From NCBI GenBank assembly GCA_035697485.1, contig DASSCU010000058.1, positions 1 to 64,000 on the forward strand: 64,000 bases of DNA, written 5' to 3'. This DNA comes from Actinomycetota bacterium (GTDB taxonomy: Bacteria > Actinomycetota > UBA4738 > HRBIN12). The notes under the pieces were generated by a model, which searched no databases, had not been told where the DNA came from, and saw only the letters and a program-made list of their open reading frames with translations. Positions 42,873-52,306 of the stretch are shown in pieces; positions within the stretch are counted from its first letter, which is position 1; the number at the start of each line of letters is the position of its first letter. Made by a program: the position numbers and the translations under genes.

Positions 42873-43412
42873 ATGGCAGACCTCCCCGAAGAGCTGCGGA
42901 ACCGTCCAGCCCGCGCGGCCGGGCAGGAGCCCACCGCGACGCTCACCCTCGACGCGTACCTGCGCCTCAAGACCGAGCTCGAGGAGCTGACCACGCACGG
43001 CCGGGAGCGCATCACCGAGAAGATCAAGGTGGCGCGTGAGCACGGCGACCTCAAGGAGAACGCCGAGTATCACGCCGCCAAGGACGAGCAGGGCCTGATG
43101 GAGTCGAAGATCCGCAAGCTCCAGCACATGCTGCGCGATCCCGAGATCGTCGAGGCGCCGGCGCACGCCGACGAGATCGGCCCCGGCATGCTGGTGACGC
43201 TCCGGCCCGTCGACGACGACGATGACGACGAGGAGACGTACCTGCTCGCCGAGCACGCCGAGGAGAAGGCGCCGGGCGCCCGCACCGTCACGACGACGTC
43301 GCCGCTCGGTGCGGCGCTCCTGGGAGTCGCCGCCGAGCAGGAGGTCACCTACGAAGCCCCCGCGGGCACCGTCCGCTACGTCGTCGTGGACTTCGAGCCG
43401 TTCGCGGGATGA
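42873..43412 (+). CDS. greA: GreA/GreB-family transcription elongation factor
   Basis: A 179-residue Gre factor. The N-terminal coiled coil (LRLKTELEELTTHGRERITEK) carries the acidic tip EHGDLKENAEYHAAKDEQ that reaches the RNA polymerase active site and stimulates cleavage of backtracked RNA. The C-terminal FKBP-like domain ends in TSPLGAALLGVAAEQEV and AGTVRYVVVDFEPF. An unusual run of six Asp (PVDDDDDDEETY) lies in the C-terminal domain. It overlaps the next gene by four bases. Confidence 0.9.
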   Translation: MADLPEELRNRPARAAGQEPTATLTLDAYLRLKTELEELTTHGRERITEKIKVAREHGDLKENAEYHAAKDEQGLMESKIRKLQHMLRDPEIVEAPAHADEIGPGMLVTLRPVDDDDDDEETYLLAEHAEEKAPGARTVTTTSPLGAALLGVAAEQEVTYEAPAGTVRYVVVDFEPFAG

Positions 43413-44095
43413 TCCGCGAACTAGTCTGGTTTGGACTCGTGACGAACGAGCAACCGGAACGGCACGAGCGAGAGGCGCCTCGTGTGCGGGACATGCCGCC
43501 GCCGCGCAAGAGCGAGAGCGCCGCAGGCGGGGCGATGCAGCGTCTGCTCGCCTGGCCGTACCGGGCGATCCTCGCCTTCCTGATCTGGACGGGAGTCCGA
43601 CCGTGGCAGCTGACGCTGCTGTCCCCGGTGTTCATCGTGCTCGCCGGGTGGCAGATCGTCGTCGGGAACTGGCTCGTGGCGGGGTTGCTGCTGATCGTCG
43701 GGAGCCTGCTCGACGTCTTCGACGGCTCGGTGGCCCGCCACCGGGGCGAGGAGAAGCGGTCGGGCGCGTTCATGGACTCGGTGCTCGACCGGGTCTCCGA
43801 CATGATCCTGTTCTCGTGCCTGTTCTGGAACCTCGCTGCGCAGGGCGAGATGGTGCAGGCGGGGCTCGCATTGCTCACGCTGATCGTCAGCCTCGGCGTG
43901 AGCCAGATCCGGGCCGAGGCCGAGGCGGTCGGAATCAGCCTCAGCGAAGGCCTGTTCCAGCGGCTGGAACGGATGCTCGCGCTGATGATCGGACTCCTGA
44001 TCCCCGGCATGATGTTCCCGGCGCTGATCGCGCTCGCGACGCTCGGGGTGTTCACGGTGGTGCAGCGAGGGTTCACCGCGCTGTCGAGGGCCTGA
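43409..44095 (+). CDS. CDP-alcohol phosphatidyltransferase
   Basis: A 228-residue membrane enzyme. The family motif D-x2-D-G-x2-A-R-x8-G-x3-D-x3-D is complete, from DVFDGSVAR to GAFMDSVLD. About five further membrane segments surround it. These enzymes make phosphatidylglycerol phosphate, phosphatidylinositol phosphate or cardiolipin from CDP-diacylglycerol; which head group is used is not clear. A hydrophilic N-terminal extension of about 45 residues precedes the first helix. It overlaps greA by ATGA. Confidence 0.88.
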   Translation: MIRELVWFGLVTNEQPERHEREAPRVRDMPPPRKSESAAGGAMQRLLAWPYRAILAFLIWTGVRPWQLTLLSPVFIVLAGWQIVVGNWLVAGLLLIVGSLLDVFDGSVARHRGEEKRSGAFMDSVLDRVSDMILFSCLFWNLAAQGEMVQAGLALLTLIVSLGVSQIRAEAEAVGISLSEGLFQRLERMLALMIGLLIPGMMFPALIALATLGVFTVVQRGFTALSRA

Positions 44096-44114
44096 ACTCG
44101 GAAGGGGCACGTCG

Positions 44115-44441
44115 ATGGAGTACGTGAGGGTCGGGGCACTCGGCGAGATCCCCGAGGGCGAGATGCGGGCGTACGACACCCCGACCGGACGGATCACGGT
44201 CGCCCACATAGAGGCGAACCTGTACGCGTTCGGCGACGAGTGCACGCACCAGGGGTGCTCGCTCGCCGAGGGATCGTTCGACGATCGAGCGGCGACGGTC
44301 GAGTGCCCGTGCCACGGCAGCGTCTTCGACGTGGAGAACGGCGAGCCGGTCGAGGGTCCCGCGGCCGATCCGCTGACCATCTTCAGGGCCCGCGAGATCG
44401 ACGGATGGGTCGAGGTAGCCACACGTCCGGGCGAGGGGTAG
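44115..44441 (+). CDS. Rieske-type [2Fe-2S] ferredoxin
   Basis: A 108-residue soluble Rieske protein. The cluster ligands are in CTHQGCSL and CPCHGSVFD (Cys-x-His and Cys-x2-His). No membrane anchor. Such proteins pass electrons to ring-hydroxylating oxygenases or similar enzymes; no oxygenase subunit is encoded next to it. A GAAGGGG ribosome binding site precedes the ATG. Confidence 0.9.
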   Translation: MEYVRVGALGEIPEGEMRAYDTPTGRITVAHIEANLYAFGDECTHQGCSLAEGSFDDRAATVECPCHGSVFDVENGEPVEGPAADPLTIFRAREIDGWVEVATRPGEG

Positions 44442-44474
44442 GCTCGCGGCTCACCGCGCGAGGAGGCACCCCAC

Positions 44475-45860
44475 GTGAGCGACGTCCGCACCCGGTTCGA
44501 CCTGCAACCCGACCAGATCCCCAGCGCGTGGTTCAACCTCATGCCCGACATCGTGAAGTCGGGCATCGAGCCCCTGCCTCCGCTGAACCCACAGACGAAG
44601 CAGCCGATCGGCCCCGACGACCTCGCGCCGCTGTTCCCGATGTCGTTGATCGGCCAGGAGGTTTCCACCGACGAGTGGATCGACATCCCGGGTGAGGTGA
44701 TCGACGTTTACAGGCTCTGGAGGCCGTCGCCGCTCTTCCGCGCGACCCGCCTCGAGCAGGCGCTGCAGACGCCGGCCCACATCTACTTCAAGTACGAGGG
44801 CGTCTCACCTGCCGGCAGCCATAAGCCGAACACCGCGGTGCCGCAGGCCTACTTCAACAAGCAGGCCGGCATCCGCCGCATCGCGACCGAGACCGGTGCC
44901 GGGCAGTGGGGTTCCGCGATGGCGCTCGCGTGCCAGATGTTCGGGCTGGAGTGCGACGTGTACATGGTGAAGGCGTCGTTCGACCAGAAGCCGTACCGCC
45001 GAGTCTTCATGGAGACGTTCGGTGCGAGCGTCGTCTCCTCGCCGAGCGCGGAGACCAACAGCGGGCGCGCGATCCTCGAGGCGCACCCCGACTCGACCGG
45101 TTCGCTCGGCATCGCGATCAGCGAGGCCGTCGAGGACGCCGCGACGCACGACGACACGAACTACGCGCTCGGCAGCGTGCTGGGCCACGTGCTCTTGCAC
45201 CAGACCGTGATCGGGCTCGAGGCTCAGCAGCAGATGGAGATGGCGGGGGAGCGTCCCGACGCGGTGGTCGGCTGCGTCGGCGGCGGCTCGAACTTCGCGG
45301 GCATCTCCTACCCGTTCATGGCCGGGAAGCTGCGAGGCGAGTCGCCCGACATGCGCTTCCTCGCCACCGAGCCCGCCGCGTGCCCCACCCTCACGAAGGG
45401 GCGATTCGCGTACGACTTCGGCGACACCGCTCAGATCGCGCCGATCGTGCCGATGTACACGCTCGGGCACGACTTCGTGCCGGCGCCGGTGCACGCCGGC
45501 GGGCTGCGCTACCACGGCGACGCGCCGTCGTTGTCGCTGCTCGTGCGCCACGGCCACATGGAGGCCGTCGCGTACACGCAGAACGAGGTGTTCGAGGCGG
45601 GGCTGCAGTTCGCGAAGACACAGGGCATCCTGCCGGCCCCCGAGGCGAATCACGCCGTGAAGGGCACGATCGACGAGGCGATCGCCGCCCGCGAGGCGGG
45701 TGAGGAGCGCGTGATCCTGTTCAACCTCTGCGGGCACGGGCACTTCGACATGCAGGCCTACGACGACTACCTCGCCGGGAAGCTGCCCGACTTCGAGTTC
45801 GACGCTGCCGACGAGGAGGCCGCGCTCGCGAACCTGCCCGAGGTGCCGATCCAGGTCTGA
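44475..45860 (+). CDS. trpB2: TrpB2-type tryptophan synthase beta-like PLP enzyme
   Basis: A 461-residue PLP enzyme of the TrpB2 branch, longer than classical TrpB. The PLP-binding Lys is in [14 protein letters not shown]; the phosphate-binding Gly loop is [12 protein letters not shown]; the catalytic Glu region [15 protein letters not shown] is typical. No trpA or trpC lies nearby. TrpB2 enzymes can make tryptophan from indole and serine (or phosphoserine) without TrpA. A clear ribosome binding site (GAGGAGG) is present. Confidence 0.9.
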   Translation: MSDVRTRFDLQPDQIPSAWFNLMPDIVKSGIEPLPPLNPQTKQPIGPDDLAPLFPMSLIGQEVSTDEWIDIPGEVIDVYRLWRPSPLFRATRLEQALQTPAHIYFKYEGVSPAGSHKPNTAVPQAYFNKQAGIRRIATETGAGQWGSAMALACQMFGLECDVYMVKASFDQKPYRRVFMETFGASVVSSPSAETNSGRAILEAHPDSTGSLGIAISEAVEDAATHDDTNYALGSVLGHVLLHQTVIGLEAQQQMEMAGERPDAVVGCVGGGSNFAGISYPFMAGKLRGESPDMRFLATEPAACPTLTKGRFAYDFGDTAQIAPIVPMYTLGHDFVPAPVHAGGLRYHGDAPSLSLLVRHGHMEAVAYTQNEVFEAGLQFAKTQGILPAPEANHAVKGTIDEAIAAREAGEERVILFNLCGHGHFDMQAYDDYLAGKLPDFEFDAADEEAALANLPEVPIQV

Positions 45861-45873
45861 GCCCGGCGCTCAG
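45857..45873. terminator. Convergent hairpin over both stop codons
   Basis: CTGAGC, loop CCGGC, GCTCAG: six perfect pairs containing the trpB2 stop and the stop of the minus-strand SGNH gene. It lacks a T tract; a short bidirectional terminator is plausible. Confidence 0.4.
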
Positions 45874-46964
45874 TCGTCGAGGGCGTTCGGGGTGAGGCGG
45901 AACGACTCGACGACGGCGTCCGTGACGGCCTGCGCGAGCAGCTCGTAGCCCCGCGGAGTGAAGTGCAGTCCGTCGGGAGCCCGCACCACCTGTGCCTTGC
46001 CGTCCTCCCAGAAGAACGGCGTGTATTCGCCGTCGCGCGTGGCGAACCGTTCCCACGTGTCGATGTACACGGCGTTGGGGGTGGCATCGACGACCCGCTC
46101 GTAGATGGCGTTCTGTCGCTGCATCACGTCCCAGCGCTCCTTGCGTTGCACGATCGGTAGGCCGACCCAGGCGACGTGGGCGCCGCCGTCGACGGCGATC
46201 CTCGTGAACTCCTCGACGCGCTTCTCGTACCCCTTCGGCCATTCGAACGAGCCGATCTCGGCCACCACCTGGCCGCCGGGGCCCTGCAGGCTCTGGTTGT
46301 CGTTGTCGCCGATCATGACGACGACGAGGTCGGGCGAGAACCCGTTCTCGATCTGGCGCATCGCGGTCATCCAGTCGAAGTAATCCAGGCGCGAGAGCCC
46401 CGTCGAGATGCGGCCCTGCCGGGTCAGACGCACGAGCGCCGGACGGAACTCCCGCTCGAGGTAGACACCGAGGCCCGCCGCCAGCGAGTCGCCGACCACG
46501 GCGACCCGGAGCTCGTTCGTCGGGGTCGGCCGTCGGATCTTCGTGTCCTTCAGCACCGGTCCCTCGGGCTTCGGCGAGACCGAGACGCCGGGCCCGAGCG
46601 TCGGCAGATCCTCGGGTTCGGGCACGTCGACGGCCCCACCCGGGGCTTCGTTCGGGTCGCGCCCGAGCGTCCGGATCGCGCCGTCGGTCAGGGAGGTGAG
46701 CTGCACGAAATCGCTGATCGCGACCACGGGACGCAGCAGCCACAGGGACACGGTGCGCCGCGTGCCGAGCGGCTGGGCCTCGGAGGCGCGCTTGAGGCTC
46801 GGGGCGTAGAGCGCACCCCACACGAGCAGAGCCACGAGCAGCACGATCAGCACCCGCCCGGCCGGCATCGTGACACGCCCCCGAGGGGCGGGTGTCCGAG
46901 CATCGTCGCCGGAGCGGTCGAGACGCTCGAGCGTCGGCATCCTCTCGTGCGGGGTGTCGGGCAT
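45870..46964 (-). CDS. Membrane-anchored SGNH/GDSL hydrolase (DUF459-like)
   Basis: A 364-residue protein. An N-terminal cytosolic tail of about 35 residues, one membrane helix (VLIVLLVALLVWGALYAPSL) and a Pro-rich linker lead to an extracytoplasmic SGNH domain: nucleophile Ser in VVGDSLAAGLG, the Asn block in MIGDNDNQSL, and the C-terminal Asp/His in APDGLHFTPRG. The start at 46964 is 10 bases after the stop of the MBOAT gene, with GAGGAC as ribosome binding site. With the MBOAT acyltransferase it resembles AlgI/AlgX or PatA/PatB-type pairs that O-acetylate extracellular polymers. Confidence 0.82.
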   Translation of the reverse strand: MPDTPHERMPTLERLDRSGDDARTPAPRGRVTMPAGRVLIVLLVALLVWGALYAPSLKRASEAQPLGTRRTVSLWLLRPVVAISDFVQLTSLTDGAIRTLGRDPNEAPGGAVDVPEPEDLPTLGPGVSVSPKPEGPVLKDTKIRRPTPTNELRVAVVGDSLAAGLGVYLEREFRPALVRLTRQGRISTGLSRLDYFDWMTAMRQIENGFSPDLVVVMIGDNDNQSLQGPGGQVVAEIGSFEWPKGYEKRVEEFTRIAVDGGAHVAWVGLPIVQRKERWDVMQRQNAIYERVVDATPNAVYIDTWERFATRDGEYTPFFWEDGKAQVVRAPDGLHFTPRGYELLAQAVTDAVVESFRLTPNALDD

Positions 46965-46974
46965 CGGGTCCTCG

Positions 46975-48390
46975 TCAGAACTGGAAGTAGATGAAGGGTG
47001 CCACACCCTGTGGCCCGAGCGTCGTGATCACGAACAAGGCCCCGGCGCCCGCGAGCCCCATCGGCACGGGGTGCCACTGCGAGATGCGTTCCTGCAGCAG
47101 CAGGCCCGGCTCCCGCGGCGCGTACTGCAGGGCGAGCATCAGCGCGATCGTGCCGGCGACGAGCGGGGTGACGACGTCGGTCGGCGTGGTCCAGCCGGTC
47201 ACCAGCCGGCCGAGCAGCGTGAATGCCGTGGCCATCGAGTCCGCGCGGAAGAACACCCATCCCACGCAGACGAGCGCGAACGTCGAGAGCCGCTGTCCCC
47301 ACACCAGCATCGGGGTCTCCGGGCGTTCGGGGAGGTTGGCACGCTTCCAGGCCCCGATCGCCTGGCCCGCACCGTGGTAGAGACCCCAGAAGACGAACGT
47401 CCAGGCGGCCCCGTGCCACAGTCCGCCGAGCACCATCGTGACCACGATGTTCACGTAGGTCCGGATCTCCCCGCGCCTCGAGCCGCCGAGCGGGATGTAG
47501 AGGTAGTCGCGTAGCCATCGCGACAAGGTCATGTGCCATCGGCGCCAGAAGTCTTGCAGCGACCGGGCTGAGTACGGCCGGTCGAAGTTCTGGGGGAATT
47601 GGAACCCGAGAAGCTTCGCCACCCCGATCGCGATGTCGGTGTACCCGCTGAAGTCCGCGTAGATCACGATCGCGTAGGCGAGGATGCCGAAGAGGGCGTC
47701 GATCGCGGAGTGACTCGCGGGATCGCCGAACACCGGGTCGACCATCGTGGTCGCCAGGAAGCTCGAGACCACGACCTTCTTGAACAGCCCGCCGATGATC
47801 AGCCACGAGGCGCCCGCGACGTCGACGTGTCGCGGGTCGCGTCGCACGTCGAGTTGGGGGATCAGCTCGTCGGGCCGCACGATCGGCCCCGCCACGAGAT
47901 GGGGGAAGAAGGACAGATAGAGGAAGGCGTCGATCCAGCTCGCGACGTGGGTGTGACCGCGGTACACGTCGACGACGTAGCTGATCGCCATGAACGTGAA
48001 GAACGAGATGCCGACGGGCAGGATCAGCTGCACGAGGGGCAGGCCCAGGTGCTCGATCCCTAGCTCCGTGGCCGCGTTCGTGAGGTTCAGCGAGAAGAAG
48101 CCGTAGTACTTGAAGTACAGCAGTGGGAGGAGCGTGAGGGTCACCCCGGCGACCATGGCGATGCGCTTGCGGCGCTCGTCCGGTTGCATGGCGACGGCGA
48201 CGGCCCCGGCTTGGGAGATCGCCGAGACGCCGGCGAGCAGCCAGACGAAGTGCACGTCCCACCAGGCATAGAAGACGTAGCTCGCCCCGATCATGAACAG
48301 CTTCCAGGGCAGGGGTTTCGGGTTCAGCAACCAGTGGCCCAGGAACACCAGGGCGAAGAAGATCGCGAAGTCGATCGTGGGGAAGAGCAT
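46975..48390 (-). CDS. MBOAT-family O-acyltransferase (AlgI-like)
   Basis: A 471-residue polytopic protein of the membrane-bound O-acyltransferase family. Typical stretches: LPVGISFFTFMAISYVVDVY, HLVAGPIVRP, YADFSGYTDIAIG, NFDRPYSARSLQDFWRRWH and the catalytic His in GGLWHGAAWTFVFW. It probably takes an acyl group from cytosolic acyl-CoA across the membrane, for transfer to a cell-surface glycan by the SGNH protein encoded next. Confidence 0.92.
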   Translation of the reverse strand: MLFPTIDFAIFFALVFLGHWLLNPKPLPWKLFMIGASYVFYAWWDVHFVWLLAGVSAISQAGAVAVAMQPDERRKRIAMVAGVTLTLLPLLYFKYYGFFSLNLTNAATELGIEHLGLPLVQLILPVGISFFTFMAISYVVDVYRGHTHVASWIDAFLYLSFFPHLVAGPIVRPDELIPQLDVRRDPRHVDVAGASWLIIGGLFKKVVVSSFLATTMVDPVFGDPASHSAIDALFGILAYAIVIYADFSGYTDIAIGVAKLLGFQFPQNFDRPYSARSLQDFWRRWHMTLSRWLRDYLYIPLGGSRRGEIRTYVNIVVTMVLGGLWHGAAWTFVFWGLYHGAGQAIGAWKRANLPERPETPMLVWGQRLSTFALVCVGWVFFRADSMATAFTLLGRLVTGWTTPTDVVTPLVAGTIALMLALQYAPREPGLLLQERISQWHPVPMGLAGAGALFVITTLGPQGVAPFIYFQF

Positions 48391-48399
48391 CGACGAAGA

Positions 48400-48405
48400 A
48401 CCCTA
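48400..48405 (-). promoter_or_regulatory. -10 box (TAGGGT) for the MBOAT gene
   Basis: On the minus strand TAGGGT ends nine bases before the ATG at 48390, slightly further than in the other leaderless-type promoters. Confidence 0.4.
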
Positions 48406-48429
48406 GCGCACCGCGCGCGCAAGCCCGGG

Positions 48430-49650
48430 TCAGAGCTGAGTGAGTCTGCGATCGAGGAACGCCCGCTCGGCGGGGTTGGTGGCCACGTCGAGCGCGCGTC
48501 GGTACGACGCCTCCGCCTCGGACCGCCGGTCCAGGCGTCTGAGCAGGTCGGCGCGGGCGGCATGGAACAGGTGGTAGCCGTCGAGGTCTCTCTCGAGGGC
48601 GTCGAGCAACGGCAATCCCGCCGCCGGACCGTCGGCCATCGCCACCGCGACAGCCCGGTTCAGCTCGACCACCGGGCTCGGCGTCGCGGCCGCGAGGGCG
48701 CCGTAGAGCCCGGCGATCTGGGGCCAATCGGTGTCCTCGGGGCGCGGGGCCCGCGCGTGCAGCGCCGCGATCGCCGCCTGCAGCTGGTAGGGCCCGATCG
48801 CACGGCCTCCGATCGCCCGATCGAGCACGGCGAGCCCCTCGTCGATCATGTCGTGGTCCCACCGTGCCCGATCCTGATCCTCGAGCAGCACGAGGTCGCC
48901 TGCCGGGTCGGTGCGTGCGTCGCGACGCGAATGCTGCAGCAGCATCAGGGCCAGCAACCCCTGCACCTCGGGGTGGCCCGGGAGCAGCCGATCGACCACG
49001 CGTGCGAGCCAGATCGCCTCCTCGCAGAGGTCGACGCGCACGAGATCACCGCTCGTGGCGCTGTACCCCTCGTTGAAGACCAGGTACAACACGGCGAGCA
49101 CGCCCCCCAAGCGCTCCTCGAGCAGGTCGCGTGGTGGCACGCGATAGGGGATACCGCCCGCGCGGATCTTCCGCTTCGCCCGCACGAGCCGCTGGGCCAC
49201 CGTCGGTTCGGGCGAGAGGAAGGCCCGCGCGATCTCGCGGGTCGACAAGCCCCCCACCGTGCGGAGGGTCAGCGCCACGCGGGACTCCATCGGCAGGGCC
49301 GGGTGGCAGCACGTGAAGATCAGCCGCAGCCGTTCGTCGGGGATCTCCGTGTCGTCCGTGTCCATTCGCTCCAAGGCGCCCAGCTGCTCGGCGGCTTCGG
49401 CCTTCGTCCGGCCGACCCGGTCCCGTCGCAGCCGGTCGATCGCCCGATTGCGCGCGGTGGTGGTGATCCAGGCCCCCGGGTTCTCGGGGATCCCGTCGCG
49501 GGGCCACCGTTCGAGCGCGACGGCGAACGCCTCCTGCACGGCGTCCTCGGCGAGGTCGAAGCTGCCGACCGCGCGGATCAAGGTCGCGACTGCCCGCCCC
49601 GACTCGCGCCGGAACAGACGATCGACGACTTCGTCGGTCGCTGCGATCAC
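48430..49650 (-). CDS. ECF42-type RNA polymerase sigma factor with helical C-terminal extension
   Basis: A 406-residue ECF sigma factor. Region 2 is [19 protein letters not shown] and [19 protein letters not shown]; region 4 is [20 protein letters not shown] and [11 protein letters not shown]. The remaining 230 residues are a TPR-like/DUF6596 extension characteristic of the ECF42 group, which usually lies beside genes for DGPF (YCII-like) proteins, as here. GTG 49650 overlaps the stop of the upstream DGPF gene (GTGA), which fixes the start; no anti-sigma gene is seen. Confidence 0.9.
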   Translation of the reverse strand: MIAATDEVVDRLFRRESGRAVATLIRAVGSFDLAEDAVQEAFAVALERWPRDGIPENPGAWITTTARNRAIDRLRRDRVGRTKAEAAEQLGALERMDTDDTEIPDERLRLIFTCCHPALPMESRVALTLRTVGGLSTREIARAFLSPEPTVAQRLVRAKRKIRAGGIPYRVPPRDLLEERLGGVLAVLYLVFNEGYSATSGDLVRVDLCEEAIWLARVVDRLLPGHPEVQGLLALMLLQHSRRDARTDPAGDLVLLEDQDRARWDHDMIDEGLAVLDRAIGGRAIGPYQLQAAIAALHARAPRPEDTDWPQIAGLYGALAAATPSPVVELNRAVAVAMADGPAAGLPLLDALERDLDGYHLFHAARADLLRRLDRRSEAEASYRRALDVATNPAERAFLDRRLTQL

Positions 49651-50012
49651 CCCTCGGGCATCTCCGGGAGCGCCGCCACCGGCCGCAGCTCGATCGTGCC
49701 GTGGGAGGCGCCGGGGCACTCGGCTGCGGCCTCGATCGCGTCGTCGAGGTTCTCGACCTCGAGCAGGTAGTACCCGCCGAGGGTCTCCTTCGTCTCGGCG
49801 AACGGGCCGTCGGTGACGATGCGCTCACCGTCGCGCACGCGGACGCTCGTCGCCTGGTCGACGTCGACGAGGGCGTCGCCGGCCTTCATCCATCCCTTCT
49901 GGGCGAGCCAGTCGCTGTAGTCGTACCAGCGTTTCATCTCGGCCGCCTGCCCCGCTTCGTCCAACTCCGGGTAGCCGCTCATGTCGCCGTAGATCAGCAG
50001 CATGTACTGCAT
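49647..50012 (-). CDS. DGPF/YCII-like protein
   Basis: A 121-residue ferredoxin-fold YCII-related protein: [11 protein letters not shown], then [21 protein letters not shown], containing the DGPF motif that names the group, and a C-terminal ELRPVA strand. Such proteins accompany ECF42 sigma factors and may act as regulators or small enzymes; their role is not established. It overlaps the sigma gene by four bases, and a paralog lies directly upstream. Ribosome binding site GAGGAGG. Confidence 0.88.
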   Translation of the reverse strand: MQYMLLIYGDMSGYPELDEAGQAAEMKRWYDYSDWLAQKGWMKAGDALVDVDQATSVRVRDGERIVTDGPFAETKETLGGYYLLEVENLDDAIEAAAECPGASHGTIELRPVAALPEMPEG

Positions 50013-50039
50013 CGTGCTCCTCCTCGCGTTCGATCTGGC

Positions 50040-50396
50040 TCAGCTCGACTGAGTCGCCACGACGGGTCTCACCTCGACCGCCCCCGTGCTCGCACCCGGG
50101 ATCGCGGTCGCGTAGGCGACGGCCGTCTCGAGGTCGCAGTCGACGAGGAAGTAGCCGCCCAGCTGCTCCTTCGTCTCCGTGAACGGTCCGTCGACGACCT
50201 CGGCCGCTCCGCCGCATACACGCACCACCTTCGCGTCCGCGGCCCGATGCAGCTCGTCGGCCTCGATCAGGTGCCCGCGCTCCCGCATCGTGGCGACGAG
50301 CGCGCCGTAGCGCTCGTACATCGCCGCCCGCTCGTCGTCGGCCGCGGCCTCCCAGCCGCCTTCCTCTCCGTGGATCAGCAACATGTACCTGGCCAC
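50040..50396 (-). CDS. DGPF/YCII-like protein, second copy
   Basis: A 118-residue paralog of the next gene, with ARYMLLIHGEEGG, VVDGPFTETKEQLGGYFLVDC and a final VEVRPVVA. GTG 50396 follows a strong GGAGGGAGG; an earlier ATG at 50516 would add 40 residues unlike the family. The pair plus the sigma factor form one minus-strand operon. Confidence 0.85.
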   Translation of the reverse strand: MARYMLLIHGEEGGWEAAADDERAAMYERYGALVATMRERGHLIEADELHRAADAKVVRVCGGAAEVVDGPFTETKEQLGGYFLVDCDLETAVAYATAIPGASTGAVEVRPVVATQSS

Positions 50397-50515
50397 GCAG
50401 CCTCCCTCCGTGCGACGGACAGTCCCCGCGTTCCATCGATACGACGAACGAGACGCTTCGTACCTCGACATCCTGCCCGAAGTTGCCCATGGGAAGCATC
50501 CGTAGGCTTGGGCCA

Positions 50516-51592
50516 CGACCGCGACGTCGCGCGATCCTTGGACTTCCTCGATGTCGACGGCCTATTCACCGACGGCGAGCGGGCGGTGAGCGACCGGGTG
50601 CGGGCGTTCCGCCGACCACGTGCTGCCGCACGTCGAAGGGTGGCTCGAGCGCGGGGAGTTCCCGGTCGAGTTCGCCCGGGCGACGGGGACCTCGGCACCC
50701 TCGGCATGCACCTCGACGGGTACGGCTGCGCGGGCGCGAGCGCGGTCGAGCACGGCGTGGTCAACCGCGAGGTCGAGTACGGAGACTCGGGGCTGCGCTC
50801 CTTCGTGAGCGTGCAGGGGTCGCTGGCCATGTTCCCGATCCGGACGAAGGCAGCGAGGCCCAACGAGAGGAATGGTTGCCGCGGATGGCCCGCGTCGATG
50901 CGATCGGCTGCTTCGCGCTCACCGAGCCCCGGTCCGGTTCCGACCCGTCGAGCATGACGACCCGGGCCGTGCGCGATGGCTCGGACTGGGTGCTCACCAG
51001 GCACAAGAAGTGGAACACGAACGGATGGGTGAGCGACGTCTCGATCGTGTGGGCCAAGGACGAGCGGGGGGTGATCCGGGGGTTCGTGGTGCCGAGCGAC
51101 ACGCCCGGCCTCGAGTTCGCGCCGCTCGAGCACGCGTGGTCGCTGGGGGCGGCAGCCCATTCGGAGCTCCACCTGCGCGACGTGCATCTGCGGGCCGAGG
51201 CGGTGCTGCCGGGGATCGAGGGCATCAAGGGCCACTCTCGTGCCTCACGGAGGCGAGGTTCGGCATCGCGTGGGGTGGCGATGGGAGCGGCGCGCGCGTG
51301 CTACGAGGCCGCTGCATCACGCGACGAGCCGCGTGCAGTTCGGCAAGCCGATCGGCGCATTCCAACTCGTGCAGCCCAAGCTGGTCGAGATGGCGATCGC
51401 CGTGAACGCGGGGTCGTTGATGGCGCAGCAGCTCGGACGGCTGAAGGACGCGGGCCAGGTCACGTTCGAGCAGGTCAGCATGACGAAGCTCCACAACGCC
51501 CGCGCGGCCCTCACGATCGCCCGGGAGGCGCGATCGCTGTTGGGGCGACCGGTATCACCGCCGCGTTGACCGGCCTGCGGGCGTTCGAGTGA
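50516..51592 (+). pseudogene. Frameshifted acyl-CoA dehydrogenase, paralog of gcdH
   Basis: Acyl-CoA dehydrogenase sequence is readable from about 50520 to the end, but it switches frame about seven times: near 50607, 50680, 50852, 51234, 51276, 51312 and 51545. Fragments include FLDVDGLFTDGERAVSD, GDSGLRSFVSVQGSLAMF, ALTEPRSGSDPSSM, WNTNGWVSDVSIVWAKD, CLTEARFGIAWG and RVQFGKPIGAFQL, all matching the intact gene at 24031. At the end, GITAALTGLRAFE joins two parts that in the intact protein are separated by about 30 residues including the catalytic Glu, so that block is deleted. No good start codon is seen. It cannot make an active enzyme unless the indels are assembly errors. Confidence 0.88.
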
Positions 51593-51642
51593 GCGGCCCA
51601 TCGTCGACCGAGGCCCCCGGCGTTCGAGCGGGCACCCTCAGG

Positions 51643-51648
51643 TAGCCT
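51643..51648 (+). promoter_or_regulatory. -10 box (TAGCCT) upstream of the 63-residue gene
   Basis: TAGCCT lies 72 bases before the ATG at 51721, in a 128-base gap after the pseudogene. It would give a leader of about 65 bases containing the GGAGGAG ribosome binding site. Confidence 0.3.
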
Positions 51649-51720
51649 GATGGCCGGATCGGGGCGCGGCATCGCGGTCTCGATCGTCGGTGTCGATCAC
51701 ACGGAGGAGACGAGACCACC

Positions 51721-51912
51721 ATGTCCCGCGAGAGCGACTGGGCTGTGTTCGAGAAGGCCTGCGAGATCACCGCGTCGGCGGTGCGAGGCACGATGAATGG
51801 CAACGACGGGCAGCAGGCGTCGTTCGTCGCGGAGGTGTTCCGGTCGGTGCACGAGGCGCTGACGGCCGTCGCCGACGAGATGCCGAGTAAGGACTCGAAG
51901 GCCGGGTTCTGA
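51721..51912 (+). CDS. Small soluble protein, 63 residues
   Basis: A short helical protein (ESDWAVFEKACEITASAVRG, then FVAEVFRSVHEALTAVADEM) with a conserved look and a good ribosome binding site (GGAGGAGA). No family is recognised. It is flanked by the acyl-CoA dehydrogenase remnant and the CBS-domain gene. Confidence 0.6.
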   Translation: MSRESDWAVFEKACEITASAVRGTMNGNDGQQASFVAEVFRSVHEALTAVADEMPSKDSKAGF

Positions 51913-51940
51913 CGTCGGCTCGATCGGACGCCGTGCCGGC

Positions 51941-52306
51941 TCAGGCCCGCCGGGTGACGTCGCGCATCGAGACGATGCCCACAACGCGTCCCCCGTCGAC
52001 CACCGGCAGATGGCGGAACCCGAACGCGAACATCGACTCGAGCGCCTCGTGAGCGTCGACCTCCGGCCCGATCGTCTTCGGATCCTTGGTCATGAACTCG
52101 CTCACGGCGTGATGCTCGGCGTCGAAGTCCGACCCCACGGCTCGCAGCACGTCGCGTTCTGTGAAGATGCCCACGAGGCGTTCGCCGTCGAGCACGAGCG
52201 CGCTGCCGACCTGATGAGTGCTCATCATCGTGGCGGCATCGGCGATCGTTGTACTCGGCGAGACGGTCGTCAGCTCGGTGCTCATCACCTCACGGATCAC
52301 GGTCAT
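51941..52306 (-). CDS. Two-CBS-domain protein
   Basis: A 121-residue protein made of a pair of CBS domains: VMSTELTTVSPSTTIADAA, SALVLDGERLVGIFTERDVLRAV, then FMTKDPKTIGPEVDAHEAL and HLPVVDGGRVVGIVSMRDV. Such Bateman modules bind adenine nucleotides and often regulate other proteins. Its ATG overlaps, on the opposite strand, the ATG of the MutY-like gene within a single CATG. Upstream on the minus strand only a weak GAAGGG is seen. Confidence 0.87.
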   Translation of the reverse strand: MTVIREVMSTELTTVSPSTTIADAATMMSTHQVGSALVLDGERLVGIFTERDVLRAVGSDFDAEHHAVSEFMTKDPKTIGPEVDAHEALESMFAFGFRHLPVVDGGRVVGIVSMRDVTRRA

